DNA from: Rhabditophanes sp. KR3021
Lineage: Eukaryota; Nematoda; Chromadorea; Rhabditida; Alloionematidae
DNA length: 64,000 nt
Assembly: GCA_963281155.1 (NCBI GenBank)
Contig: CAUJLY010000006.1
Location: 2,852,001-2,916,000, forward strand
Direction: 5' to 3'
Part shown: piece by piece, positions 37,163 to 49,119 of the stretch
How positions within the stretch are numbered: the first letter of the stretch is position 1
How the letters are laid out: each line of letters opens with the position of its first letter
The notes under the pieces: model-generated
Told to the model about the DNA's origin: nothing
What the model saw: the letters and a program-made list of their open reading frames with translations, nothing else
Database searches by the model: none
Position numbers and translations under genes: made by a program

Positions 37163-37469
37163 TAAAGAGATATATGCTATCAACTTTTTTATATTGTCTT
37201 CTAACAATATCCTTTTAGTTTCTCATATCATACTTTATCCATGTTTTATATATCTTTGTAATGTAACAGCACATGGATCTTAAACCACATTTGTATATCC
37301 TTATTTATATTCTAAGGTGATCTTATATCACCTTTGTCGTATAGATTATAATGTTGTTATCACAGCATTAATGACCATACTTAAGCAGACACACTTAAGA
37401 GATGGGGATCTGATAGCTTATTTCTATCTTACGTACTAAGGTATTCCTAATAAAAGTTATCGCATATCT
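37163..37469 (+). repeat. Solo LTR, same family as 21046-21372
   Basis: About 305 bp aligns along its length with the LTR at 21046-21372, including cttctaacaatatcc, the gatcttatatcaccttt block, the cttacgtactaagg block and AATAAA near the end. Identity is about 85% by eye, with a gap of about 9 bp. No gag, pol or second LTR flanks it, so it is a solo LTR left by recombination between the LTRs of a lost element. The difference from the other LTR shows an old insertion of the same family. Confidence 0.8.
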
Positions 37470-40400
37470 GGACGTATTTATACGTCATCTAATATACAAT
37501 AAATAGGATTCAATTTATCACTCGAGTCAATCTTTTTTTGTGATAGCAGTAATATAAGTAAAGCTGACATAATTTGCGGAGGGATATATAAATTTTTGGG
37601 TCATTTAAACCATTGAAACATAATTACTTTTTTATCAAGTATGCCACATTAATACCAATATTAGAGAGTACGATATATCATCTATTTTGAACGTCATTAA
37701 TAAAAAATAAATGGCATAAAAAGACTTAAATATTTTCTTGTTATTTATGTATGAATTGGCAAAGCGATATTTGGAAATACAATACGGCATTATTTTTGGG
37801 AACAAAATTCAACAATATACCTGCCTTTGGCTACTGTTTCATTTTTCCCTTGGAATTGCCAAAATAGACCAAAACACTTAACAAAATAATTTGTTTGTAC
37901 GTTTTGGAGACAAACAAAAGTATATTATTCATTTGTTTTTTAATTAGAGATTCTTTCTTTTGGATGAAATACACATACATTTTTTATAATAAATAATTTA
38001 ATATTAGCCCACATTTTATGAGTCTATTGAAAGATGATACAAATTTATTTGCTTTTCATAAGAAACCGTTCGGAGTTTTGCTAAATTATTAATACTAAGA
38101 AAATAAATATATATCCGTATTGATACTTCCACTTTTAACATCTTTTAAGATGCCGTAAAAATAAAATAATTATATATAGAGAGACATCAAGAAAGTCATC
38201 CTTTTTGTCCATATAAATATTGCCAAAGCAGATGATAAAAAGGAGTTAAATTATAGCAGGTTTAGGGATAACTTATGATGACTAATAAAAGACATGGAAG
38301 AGGAAATAATAAATTGATGCAATGTGCATTTTTGGTTAAGAACACTTTTAATTTCCAAACGATTTATTAATTAATTATACATTTTTCATACTTCTTTAAC
38401 CATAAAGGCATATAATTTGATGCTTATATCTAAAAAATTAATTTCTTTGTCTCGTGCTTAAAATGGTCTAATTGCAGTCTATTTGATTCGGTAATGAGCA
38501 CTGAAAAATACATTTATTCATATAATAATAATTTGTGAGTTGGAAATTGTGTTTTTAAAAAAATGATGTGTTGTGAAAGAGAATTGGTGTGGAAAATTCT
38601 GATACGACTACATGAATGAATCAATTAATGACTTGTTAAAGCTTATCTTTTAAATTTCTTGTTCAATATCTTCTTAACAAGTAACAAAGTAAGTTTAGTG
38701 TATTCGTATCTCATTTCATAGTACTTAGGAAGGCTTCGGTCATGGGTTATCACGACATCGGTGTCATTTTACCTTTCTGGAGCAGGAATGTGTATGTCAA
38801 AATTAAGTACACGTGTTCGTTTGTTTGATAAAATGATAACAATTAATTAGATTTAAATTTAAATATTATCTTTTGTGATTGACGTAACAATGGGACATTT
38901 GTTGTGGGTGCAGCAAAATAAGACAATTTTAAAAAACCAAATTATGTCATATAAACAATGTTTATCTCTGTTTATTGTTTATTCTATTCTTTTTTCCAAA
39001 AGAATGAACAAGATCCAAAATCACCCTGACTCCTTTGTTATCTCAAATTCAATTGTTTAAAATTTTTTTAACAAATCTCCTTAAAGATGTTCAATGATTA
39101 AGTTATCATATTTTCCTCTATTCAAATTAATAAACACTGGCAACAAAGGCTTAAATATGATGAAATACTAAGTACCTAGGTTATTATTTACATTAACACT
39201 TTGGTTGATCATTGATTTAGAAAGACAATTGATGTAATTGTTCTGATTTTAATACATTTTAAAATCATTTTTAAAGACATTATAAATACAATTTGAAAGT
39301 GTCAGCAGATATTAAACAAAATATTGAACAAAAGTCATCATTTTAAAAAGCCCCTCAGTCCAAAGAACTGTTGTGGTAGTGCGTAGTGACTAAAAAATAA
39401 TACTCATCTGATATTGAATACTTTAAAATTACATATGCAAAAAAATCAAACTAACTACAAAAATCTGTCTGCAACAAAAAAAACATTTTTTTCTTATTAA
39501 GATATAATATTAATTTAGATGTATCCACTTTGTGCTGGGTATTTGATTAATTGAGTTATTGGTGATGTTTAGATAAAGTGTGAAATTGATAATGAATGTT
39601 GGGTACAATTTGCTCAAAAAACACAAAAGATACAGATATTTGAATTGGAAGTGTATCTTTTAGTCATAACAGTCTGATCTATCATTGCCAACTATTTTTA
39701 TCTTAAAATACATATAAATCAAATGCTGAATTTCATCACATCATATATCATAGCCAAACAGTAAATCATATTATTGCATCAGATACATAAACTGCAAGTC
39801 TGGAATAGGGTGATTTTTGTATACAAGATGAACTGATTTTGCATACAAGATGAGATGATTTTTTTAGTACTTCAGAAAGTAAGCTGATTTTTATTATTAG
39901 TTGTAAAAAATAAGCTTGCACTGAAGTTTCGTCAATTTCTTAAGACTCATATCATTCTAAGTATTGTTAAAGATATAATTAAATAAAGATTCTCGAGAAT
40001 TTAACAATCAGACTAACGTATGACTAATAAGCTGATTAACACATTTAATTAGTCAAAAGATAAAAAGTTCAAATTTTGTGGTTTTGATGAGTGATCACAA
40101 TTTACAGTATTTGATTTTGATCCACAATGATCTTTCAGATCAGTTTTAATATACGTATGAAAAATGATCCCAATAACACATTAATTTCCAACATGTGTCA
40201 TGTTTCTTTAAAGCTTCTGAAAACGAATATGCTGTCGAGGACATGACTGGAATTTCCGGTACCCAACTACAATTTTCAACACTGATAAAGATTTTGTTAC
40301 TTCATCTGTCATAGTTCTGACCACAATTACAACACTTAACACCGCTGTTTCCTGGACAACTACAGCCTTATCAAATTTAGTCGTTTTTTAATTATAAAGT

Positions 40401-40505
40401 ATTGTTGGGGCGGAGTTGGTTAATTTCTAAACTGATTCTTGGCGTACAAATCAACCAAGACAAATGATAACCAATACACACTGACAAAATTTTCCCACGA
40501 CAGCC
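37470..40505. other. AT-rich intergenic DNA
   Basis: I see no gene. At about 39808-39868 there is a short imperfect repeat of 'tacaagatga-(a/g)-(c/a)-tgattt'. From about 40200 the base composition becomes noticeably less AT-rich, leading into the small gene candidate at 40675. Confidence 0.45.
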
Positions 40506-40512
40506 TATATAA
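40506..40512 (+). promoter_or_regulatory. TATA box of the small gene candidate
   Basis: TATATAA lies 163 nt upstream of the ATG at 40675, in a stretch less AT-rich than its surroundings, so it stands out from background. A pyrimidine-rich CTCTCTTCTGATTTTG follows 30-50 nt downstream, where transcription could begin. Confidence 0.35.
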
Positions 40513-40674
40513 TGAGACAGCAGTTCCCTATTAAATCACTCTCTTCTGATTTTGTTTCTATACACACCACAATAAATAGAAACAATTATTTACTAAACCA
40601 ATCAACAAGTTTAATCCTTATATCTCGGATATTATTAAGTTCATACTAAACTCTTAAACTTACAAACTCTAAGC

Positions 40675-40869
40675 ATGTTCAACATTCCATACACCCATGA
40701 TTCAACTCTTATTTACACCAGCACTTCTAAGCCTGAAAGCCTTATTCTGTCCTCATACAACAGCAGAAATCGTCTCCCTCCAATCAGCTCCAAGCCAGCT
40801 ACCATTGCAGCCCGCATCATTGTCAGCAGCAAGACCATGAAGACCAAAAACAACAACAGAACTGACTAA
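40675..40869 (+). CDS. Short Ser/Thr/Asn/Lys-rich protein with strong codon bias, unrecognised
   Basis: A 64-residue intronless ORF. Unlike nearly all of the window, its codons prefer C at the third position (ATC, AGC, AAC, ACC, CTC, TCC, GCC) with AAG for Lys in KTMKTK, the pattern of highly expressed nematode genes. The protein is basic and rich in Ser, Thr, Asn and Lys, with neither a signal peptide nor a membrane span. A TATA box (40506) and a poly(A) signal AATAAA (40985-40990) frame it at plausible distances. I recognise no family. It could be a real short, strongly expressed gene, or an ORF that only benefits from the local GC rise. Confidence 0.45.
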   Translation: MFNIPYTHDSTLIYTSTSKPESLILSSYNSRNRLPPISSKPATIAARIIVSSKTMKTKNNNRTD

Positions 40870-40990
40870 ATTTCTCCAGTACATCTGATGGATTTTACCC
40901 CAACTAAACCAGGACTACAAAGGAAATTTTGGTAGATCAAAAATTTAGTTGCTTTTATTTTTGACGTTGAAATTATTATTGTACAATAAA

Positions 40991-43912
40991 AATCGGCCTG
41001 ATTCTTATTGACAATCCTATTTTGAATACAAATCAAATATTGAAGTACATAATTTATATCTAGCCATATTAACTAGCTCAAATTCTTTTTCAATTTGCAT
41101 ATTACTACCAGTTGTAACCATCTATTAAAAACAAACATAACATACTCGATTCACTGGCTCCTCAAGAAAGTTGTATATATCTGAAATGTTTTTGTACATT
41201 GCAACAAGAGCACCCATACTAATATTGGATGTGTTCTTAATTGATGCGACTGATAAGTCACAAACTTGTAAATACTTTTTATGATAATTTAAATAAATAT
41301 TAATAATTATATATCTTCTGTCTACTTCTGTCTAATAAAAAAGTAAAACGTATAAAGTGTGTTTGTTATTAATGTAAGCCCAATTTTATATTTTTTATTA
41401 TATCTTTATTCTGCAAAATAATGTCTGTCACTTAGGTTACAAGGTACCTAATCAATTTCAACAAAAGGAAAAAGCTTGACAAATACATTTTATTTAATTG
41501 ATGATAACTTTTAAAATAATCGCTTACTATGCTGACCAATCAAAAATTGTACGTTTAATTGATATCTGCATATTAATTTGATTTACATTCTGTAAATTTG
41601 GTTGCGTATATTTTGTGATCTTTTACATGAACACATTCAGTTTTTGGTTTGTCCAAGCTTAAATGATAACGCTACATAAATACGCTGATAAAGCAGTCTT
41701 TAACGTCACCTTGCTACCAGTAACAATATGCCTTTAATCACTCAAGTGATAAATAGTTAGAATGATCAGTAGAAGGAAATGATAAACCATGACACAATTT
41801 TATCGTTTATAACTAATAAAAATTAGATAGTTTAATAATATATTAATAGAACTACCCGATAACATAAAAAACAAACATGCTTTTATCTAAAAAAATTAAA
41901 TGAATGGAAAAATTAAATTTTCAAACAAACTGCACCAAAAGATGTCATATCTTATCTTAACAGGAAACCATTAAAATCAATTTGCATATTTTATTATCTG
42001 ATATCAATTTGTATCTTTAATAAATGGTAAACTTCCATCAAAGATATATTCAAGTTTTGATGATGCACTCAAATTATGAATGTTCATGTTCGTCATACTC
42101 AATTAAACTTTTATAAACACAACTCTATAACATGGATTCATAAGACATAATAAAGATCGAGTACTCCTCCGCAGTTCTTGATTGTTTAAACTTGACAAAC
42201 TGTATTTTTTGAATGGGGTGACAAAAATAACCTATAAACAATTTACGCCGTGTAATATTTGTTGTAATGTGTGGGATAGTTGCAAAATTGAAGTCAAATT
42301 TTCAATTTTTTGATCTTTCTAAACAAACGTAACGCTTTTTACCTTTACGAGAAGAGAATAAAGGGCCTTGTAACATCTATTTAAAAAATATTATAATTAA
42401 CCTTTTGGTAAGAAAAGAATAATGATGGGCAAAAGTCACAAGACCTACACTTTTATTTTGATTTTTAATACATAATATCGGCAGTGCATGTTGCATAGTT
42501 TCAAGATTTTTGAATTCTTGCCAATGCTTCAGCCTAACCATGCATACAAACACCATATTACCCATTCAGCGAATCAACAATCAACAAAATTGTCAACATT
42601 TATCCTGTGTTTAAAATAAAAACAGAAGCCATTGGAATTTTGAACTCAAATGGTCACGTGTTTAGTTGTCCATTTTTGAATATATTTGCAAGTCATCATT
42701 AATCTAGTTCCGATTTACTATCTTACAATACTTTTTTAATAATGAAAATTTGTTTGGCGTCAGTTCAATGTTAAACGTTTCATTAATAGTTAAATTAGTA
42801 TATATTAAAACACACATACGTATTAATACAATTAGTGAAAGTACTTTGTAATAGGAATTGTATACAATAATTTCCCATCAATTATCATTGCTCTCATTAT
42901 ATTAGCCAATTACTCTTCCTGTGACTACAAAATTGGAAATGAAAGCAATCAAAAGTATTTTTTATACATAGGCATTTGTTTATTTCAATGACACAATAAT
43001 GTTTTGAAAGTACAAATAATACTACTTACACTATTTTACTATAATGATAAGAAAATAGTTGAATCATATTTGTAATTAGATTACTAAAAGTAACTGATTG
43101 CGGTCATTAGTTAATTAAAACTACAAAATAAGTGATTCTTATCGAATTTGATGGATATTTATCGTAAGCAAGATGAATGTGTTTGTTTGATGAACACATA
43201 AGAGGTGCATTGAGTTTGATGGACATTTATTTCGAAGTAAGGATATTTGTCAAGACACAATGTCAAAACATATTTTGATAAAATATAAATTTTTTAAAAT
43301 TTACTCATTCAAAGGTCGTTGGTTAATAATGATTAATTGAGAATGAAAAGGTATATTGAGTAAGTAAAACTACTTAATTTTGCTATTAATGACACCATCA
43401 CAAAATATGTAACACTTTCAATAAGAACAACTTCATTTGACTTAATCAGCAAATTGGCACAAATTTTTTTGGATATTTTAAGATGCCGGAAATGCTATAT
43501 TAATCCTCATCTCATTACTTTTTTACCATAAATCAAGCAATTTTTATATAAACAAAAAAACGATATGAAAATCATTTGCAATCGGAAGCAATGCATCACC
43601 TTGGCTTAATTGAGATTAAGCTAAAAAATATTTAGCCAATTATACATTATTTATATAAGCTCATACATTTGTTTTGACTGTGACATGATTATTATTCAGC
43701 TTCTTTAGCTACTTTAGCCGACTACAAACGTCTGCTAAGTAAATTTCCATTAACATTTACCTTCATAATTTAGAAGACACTCTATATATCAATTGCTCCT
43801 CATAAATTTGTGCATGCTAAGAATAATAGACATTTTTATTATTATTTTAACACAATGAAGTGTTATTTTTATAAATATGGTAGTTTTCTAAATATATTAA
43901 GGAAATGTATTA
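40991..43912. other. AT-rich intergenic DNA upstream of the phosphoesterase gene
   Basis: No gene, RNA or repeat family recognised. The frame at 42377-42565 (-) has no splice or family support. Confidence 0.45.
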
Positions 43913-46575
43913 ATGAGAGATATTAATAGAAAAAACCTGAAGGTTCATTTCCGCTCACTCTACAAATATAGGTAAAAGATTATTAATAGGTTATATATTC
44001 TTTGTTTAACTATTTTTTAGGAACATTTCTCGGATTTATTTGACCGTTTAAGTTTGATAAATCATAATTTTTTAGACGCAATTGATATGTAAACTGATGT
44101 TTTTAATTTTGAAATGTACACCTCATTTTGTGGATTTCTGTGAATCAATTTCACATTTATAGCAATTATGATTGTTGTTAAGCGTGTGTCAAATTTGGGA
44201 TCTCTTTAACAATCGCCAATGTTGTTAAGCTGTTGAGACTAATTTATAGATTATAGTCAAGGAAATTCAATTGCTCCATATTTGATTGTTATATAAATAT
44301 TTAGAATGCTGAGCCCGTGCATGTTAAAAAACACTATTAGACGGTAATAAGACATAATAGTTTGTTGCTTTATTTATTTTAATGATATTTTAAGGTCTTC
44401 GTGTGGAGACAAGTCGCAACTTCCCGGATTGGAAAATTCAAACGAACACAAAAGTTTTTCTAAAGGATTAGCATCTATTTTTTGTGATAGTGGAACATCC
44501 AAGATAGGTATATTTTCAAGAAAAAAGGAAAATGATTCTTTTTGTCCGAAAGATAAATCACCAAGGCCAGTGCGAAAAAAGTCTGATGAATTTAAAAGGA
44601 TTTGGTTACTAAATGAAACTGGCCGAAGAGCTTCTATGCCTGTTGTATTAAACGATCAAATCCTTACGACGAAATTATTAGTGAGTTTGCCCTCATCTGA
44701 AGATAGCGATGACAGTCATTCCTTGAAAGATCAATCAGAATATATGATAATAAAAATAGAAGGTAAGTTTAATGGATAATTAATTGAACTCAGATGACAA
44801 AAGCCATTAATTAATGGAGCTTATAAATAGCTGCTGGTGTGAATGAAATGGCAAATTGATGTGTGATCTACATACATCCTCTTCATCTAATATTAAATAT
44901 GAGTATAAAACAAAAAATAGATAAAGAACAATCATCGGCACAAGCTGATCAAATAATTTTGCCTTGTCCATTAAAGCATTACATCAATGGGAGTGTAGAT
45001 GCTCTAGTTGATGAACAGTCTAATGTTTATTAGAGCGGATTAACATCTTCAAAAATGTTTTTGAAAATCATTTTATACTTTCTTCCGGAAAAACCAAAGA
45101 CTGGATAAAATATGTACCCCACTTTTATATTAAACTGGGTATATAAGATATTTATAATAATATGTTTATATCAAACCCCCATCATCCAAGCTTTTTACAA
45201 ACAGTAAGCATTTTTTAAGATGAGATTTGAGCTTTTATTTATTTATAATCATAAATTTTGGCCAAAGTTGCTTTTTTAGTAATAAATATTTTCTAATTGC
45301 TTTAGATTGCGATTCACCAAAGATGATGCTTGGACGCTTTGACGAGATGAATGGAAGAAATCAGTCTTCTAATGGCCATTTTCAAGGAAAACGATCTTCA
45401 GTTTTTTCTACCGGAACCAATTCTTCAAACAAATTTGGTGCGGCTGATCATTTGTAAATTTCAATTTCCTAATATGCATTTTGATTATTTTAGAAAAACT
45501 TCACGTCGTGCTTCTCTTGGTGTTATTGGTCTTCGAAGAGATTCAATGTTATCAGGAAAAGAAGGGAATTCTATCTTACCAAATGAAGTAGTCATCAAAA
45601 TACACCAATACACAGATGATCCATCCATGGCTTGGGAAATGCTAAAGTCGACTACTCCTGTAAGACCAGTAAGACAAATGAAACTTGACACCCCCGTAAG
45701 AAATGATGCTGTGCGTTTCGTTTCTGTAGCTTGTACATATGGAGTTTTCCTTGATCCTAAGAAAATTCCACCAGGTGATGTTTTGCTAATTTGTGGTGAT
45801 TTTACTAGCTGTGGTTTGCCACAAGAAGTCAAGGGTTTCAATGATAATTTGGGTATGTTATTAGTTTCCAATTTGAATAATAGTTTTTAGCTTTGCTCAA
45901 ACATCCATTTAAAATTGTAATCGCTGGAAATCATGAATGCACATTTGATGAATCTTTTATGAAGATGGCTGCTTCAAGGCATATGGATGTTAAGGAAGGT
46001 GCATTGAAGCATGCTTTGAATGCTGCTATGGCCGCGAGCAAAATCACAAATCCAAAGAGCCTTCTCACAAATTGTATATATTTACAAGATAATTTAGTTG
46101 AGCTTTTCGGCCTTAAAATTTATGGTACACCTTGGTAAATGATTAGTTTTACTTCCCAAAATAATCTAATTTTAGGCAGCCTAAAAATGATAAATGGGCC
46201 TTTAATTTGAATAGAGGTCAACCTTTGCTCGATAAATGGAACTTAATACCATCAGGAATTGACGTCTTACTCACTCACGCTGCACCATTAGGCCATGGTG
46301 ATTTAATGGTAACCGGAAATAGAGCAGGGTGTGTGGAACTTCTCAACTCTGTGGTGAAACGAATCAGACCTGCTTATCATGTTTATGGCCATATTCATGA
46401 AGGTTATGGGTGCAGCTCAGATGGGTATACGAAGTTCATTAATTGCTCAATTGTGAATGAAAATCTAGAGCCGACCAATACACCAGTAATATTTGACATC
46501 GCCGTTAATCATGAAATCAAATCTTCATTTATCAGAAACGCTAAGAAAATTGTCAAAAAAGTTAATAAGTCGTAA
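43913..46575 (+). CDS. MPPED-family metallophosphoesterase with altered metal motif I and long N-terminal extension
   Basis: Six exons (43913-43971, 44395-44762, 45306-45453, 45494-45852, 45891-46134, 46176-46575) keep phase across GT-AG introns of 38-543 nt and give 525 residues. The last ~270 match the MPPED1/MPPED2 family of dinuclear-metal phosphodiesterases: GDFTSCGLPQEV at about 292, GNHECTFD at about 323, LTHAAPLGHGD at about 424 and YGHIHEGYG at about 462. Motif I, which in family members reads D-x-H within SDTH, is ACTY here (about residue 269), so both metal ligands of that motif are replaced. The enzyme may be inactive, weakened or changed in metal use. The N-terminal ~240 residues are Ser/Arg-rich and hold two RRAS sites of the protein kinase A type (GRRASM, SRRASL), suggesting phosphoregulation. 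The first exon is short (20 codons) and is the least certain part. AATAAA lies near 46750. Confidence 0.85.
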
Positions 46576-47639
46576 ACCATAAATAATTTGATTCGTTCAA
46601 TGCCCACGCCAATCATTTAAAACCTCTCGTTGTATATTGTTAGCTTTGTATGTTCTTACGTCATTCTTCACAAAAGCAACTAATTTTCATCCAATGCTTC
46701 TTTCTTGGTAACCTGTGATCAAATTAAATCTTATCTGCAAAATTATATTTAATAAAGTAGCTTGCAAAAATGATTTACATATTTTACAAATCTATCATCT
46801 TTTTATGACAACGCACATTTGATTGGGCAGCATAGTAAAAATGAAGCTTGATGTCAAATCAATTTACGCACAAAACATCATTTGCTAAATAGTTTGTTAA
46901 GTACAATCTTCGTAACCATGAACAATTTGATGGCTACAAATTTAATTTGGTATATTCTTGTTATGATTTCAAAAATGTAACCTTTTAAATATAAAGATCA
47001 CAATACTTGCTTAAAAATTATACCGATTAGTTTGAATGGAGATTATGACAAATAATTTAGTCATTTTTTGTTCAGTAAAATAGGTTATTCATGTTTTTGA
47101 TTACAGCCATAAGTAATTTGATATAGTAGTAGCAAAAGATCATTATTAAGAGGTCTTTTGAATGTTTGGAACTAGCAAATTGAGCAATTGATGTTTTGTA
47201 TTTTGTTAATGCAGTTGCCAAGATAAAAATAGTTCGTTTTGCTTTCGAATGGGTAAAGATAGATTTCATAGAGTACAATTTAATGATAAATCAAAGTAAG
47301 CGGTTATTTTTGGTAATAGTGCATGTAAATTTGATAAATTAGAAAGTGTACTATTAAAAGAGCAACAAATTTATTACAATTATGAACATTATTTAAAAAC
47401 ACATTTTCAAATTGAGAAAACAACTGAGGCATATAAATATTGACAATTTGGTGCGTCTGTTGATCGTGAACCGGAAGTAATCTTCCACAATAGACTTTTT
47501 TTAAATATTTAAAAAACAGGGATGTGATCATAAGTAATCCGTCAACTCTGCGTAGAAAAGCTCGTGACAACTGGTCAAATATGATTACCAACAAGAAATG
47601 AGGTACTCGGGTCAGTTATGAATCCCAATTATGAAGAGG
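46576..47639. other. Spacer between phosphoesterase gene and LINE remnant
   Basis: This is the 3'UTR of the phosphoesterase gene followed by AT-rich DNA. Minus-strand frames at 47072-47278 and 47304-47594 look random. Confidence 0.45.
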
Positions 47640-48328
47640 ATGCAAATGATGTTTGTTTATCATTCGGAGTGGTTGACAAGACATCAACTCTGATGCAGGA
47701 GTAAAACAAGGCGATTGTCTAAGTCCTCGCCTCTTCACAATTTTGGTCCAATACTTAATGTGCAAAGCAAACTTGGAAGAACATTGATGGTACAAAACTG
47801 GCTATCTCGCTTATGCTGATGATTTAGTTATACTAGCCAAGAACAGCAAAGGCCTTCAGAAAATGTTTGACAGATTTGCAGAGGAAGCCGAAAAAGTAAA
47901 TCTGGTACTCAATCTAAGCAAATGCAAAATGAGGAGCCAAACCACAAGAAAGGAACCCTTTCTACTTGCACTGTGAGGATTGACGACACGCCTTTGGAAG
48001 AAGTTGATTCTTATGAATACTTGGGCCGAATTATCTCAAATAATAACAAGACTCAATGACCAACGAACTGTCTCACCGTCTGAAGAAATTCTGGAAAGCA
48101 TACCATGCTAACAAGAAAATGCTTGGGGAAAAGAAGTTCTCTCTGATGCTCAAGGTGGAAGTCTATAAGTCCTGCATTAGGCAAGTTTTAACTTACGCTA
48201 GTCAAACATGGGCTCTCAGAGCAAGCGACAAGAACAGACTACTTAAGGCTGAAAGGAGAATATGGTGCATTATGCTGATTGAATGTATTATCACTCGCAC
48301 TTATTTTTTCCTAAGTTCTAATTTATGA
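47640..48328 (+). mobile_element. LINE (non-LTR retrotransposon) reverse-transcriptase remnant
   Basis: Plus-strand fragments show the reverse-transcriptase core: GVKQGDCLSPRLFTILV at about 47698, then LAYADDLVILAKN at about 47808 with the catalytic YADD box, then NLSKCKM. The last part (48056-48328) holds the thumb/C-terminal region with RQVLTYASQTWALRASD. Stops and frameshifts separate these pieces, and the 5' part and endonuclease are absent. This is a 5'-truncated dead copy, as is usual for LINEs. Confidence 0.8.
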
Positions 48329-49119
48329 CAAAAACTAATGTTTATTAATCTTGAACAGTTTATTCACTACTATCAAATTCTTAAATTCCGTAAATTAGTC
48401 TGAAATATTATGTGTGAATGTTTATTATACCCAGAAATTATATTGTCACAATGTTTATTTAAAATATTAAGATGATCCCATAACATATTGTATATGATTT
48501 GCCGAGTTAACTCGGGATTTCTCTATTCTTCATTTTCAAATATGGTATTGTAAACATTAACGCTAGTCATTAATTGTATATCACATGTAAGTGTTTTGCC
48601 ATTTTTGATAGAAGCAGCATAAGAATGAGTAATTAAAATAATTTGAATAGTAAGGCATAAGAACTTATTAAATGTACACAAGATTGTGAATGTAAAAACT
48701 TATTCTCCTTCAATACTTTTCTATTGATAGATTATCTGACTTAGACAATCTTTATTCTGATCAACTATCTAGAAGCAATTACTGTAGTTGGCATAATGAA
48801 AGCGTGGAATTCAAGCAATTGGATCTAATCCAAAAGACGTACTTTTGCAAGCCTGAAAATGGCTTACATTATTTGGTTTCCACAAACCCGTTCTTTGGCA
48901 GGCTTTAATTATTTGCAGATTACAATACAAACAATGCCTTGGTAATAATGAACTTGTTAAGTATAATAACAATTAATGAAAATAAGCTTTTTTATTTGAT
49001 ATAAATCTGTTTATGGTAATAATAATATATCATTTGCCGTTGCTCAGTATTCACTTCAAATAATACTTTATAAAAGTGCAAATTGGAATATTTAAGCAAA
49101 AATGTATTTTGTAGATCAT
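48329..49119. other. Spacer downstream of bestrophin
   Basis: AT-rich DNA. A minus-strand AATAAA at 48991-48996 lies about 125 nt past the bestrophin stop and is its likely poly(A) signal. Nothing else recognised. Confidence 0.45.
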
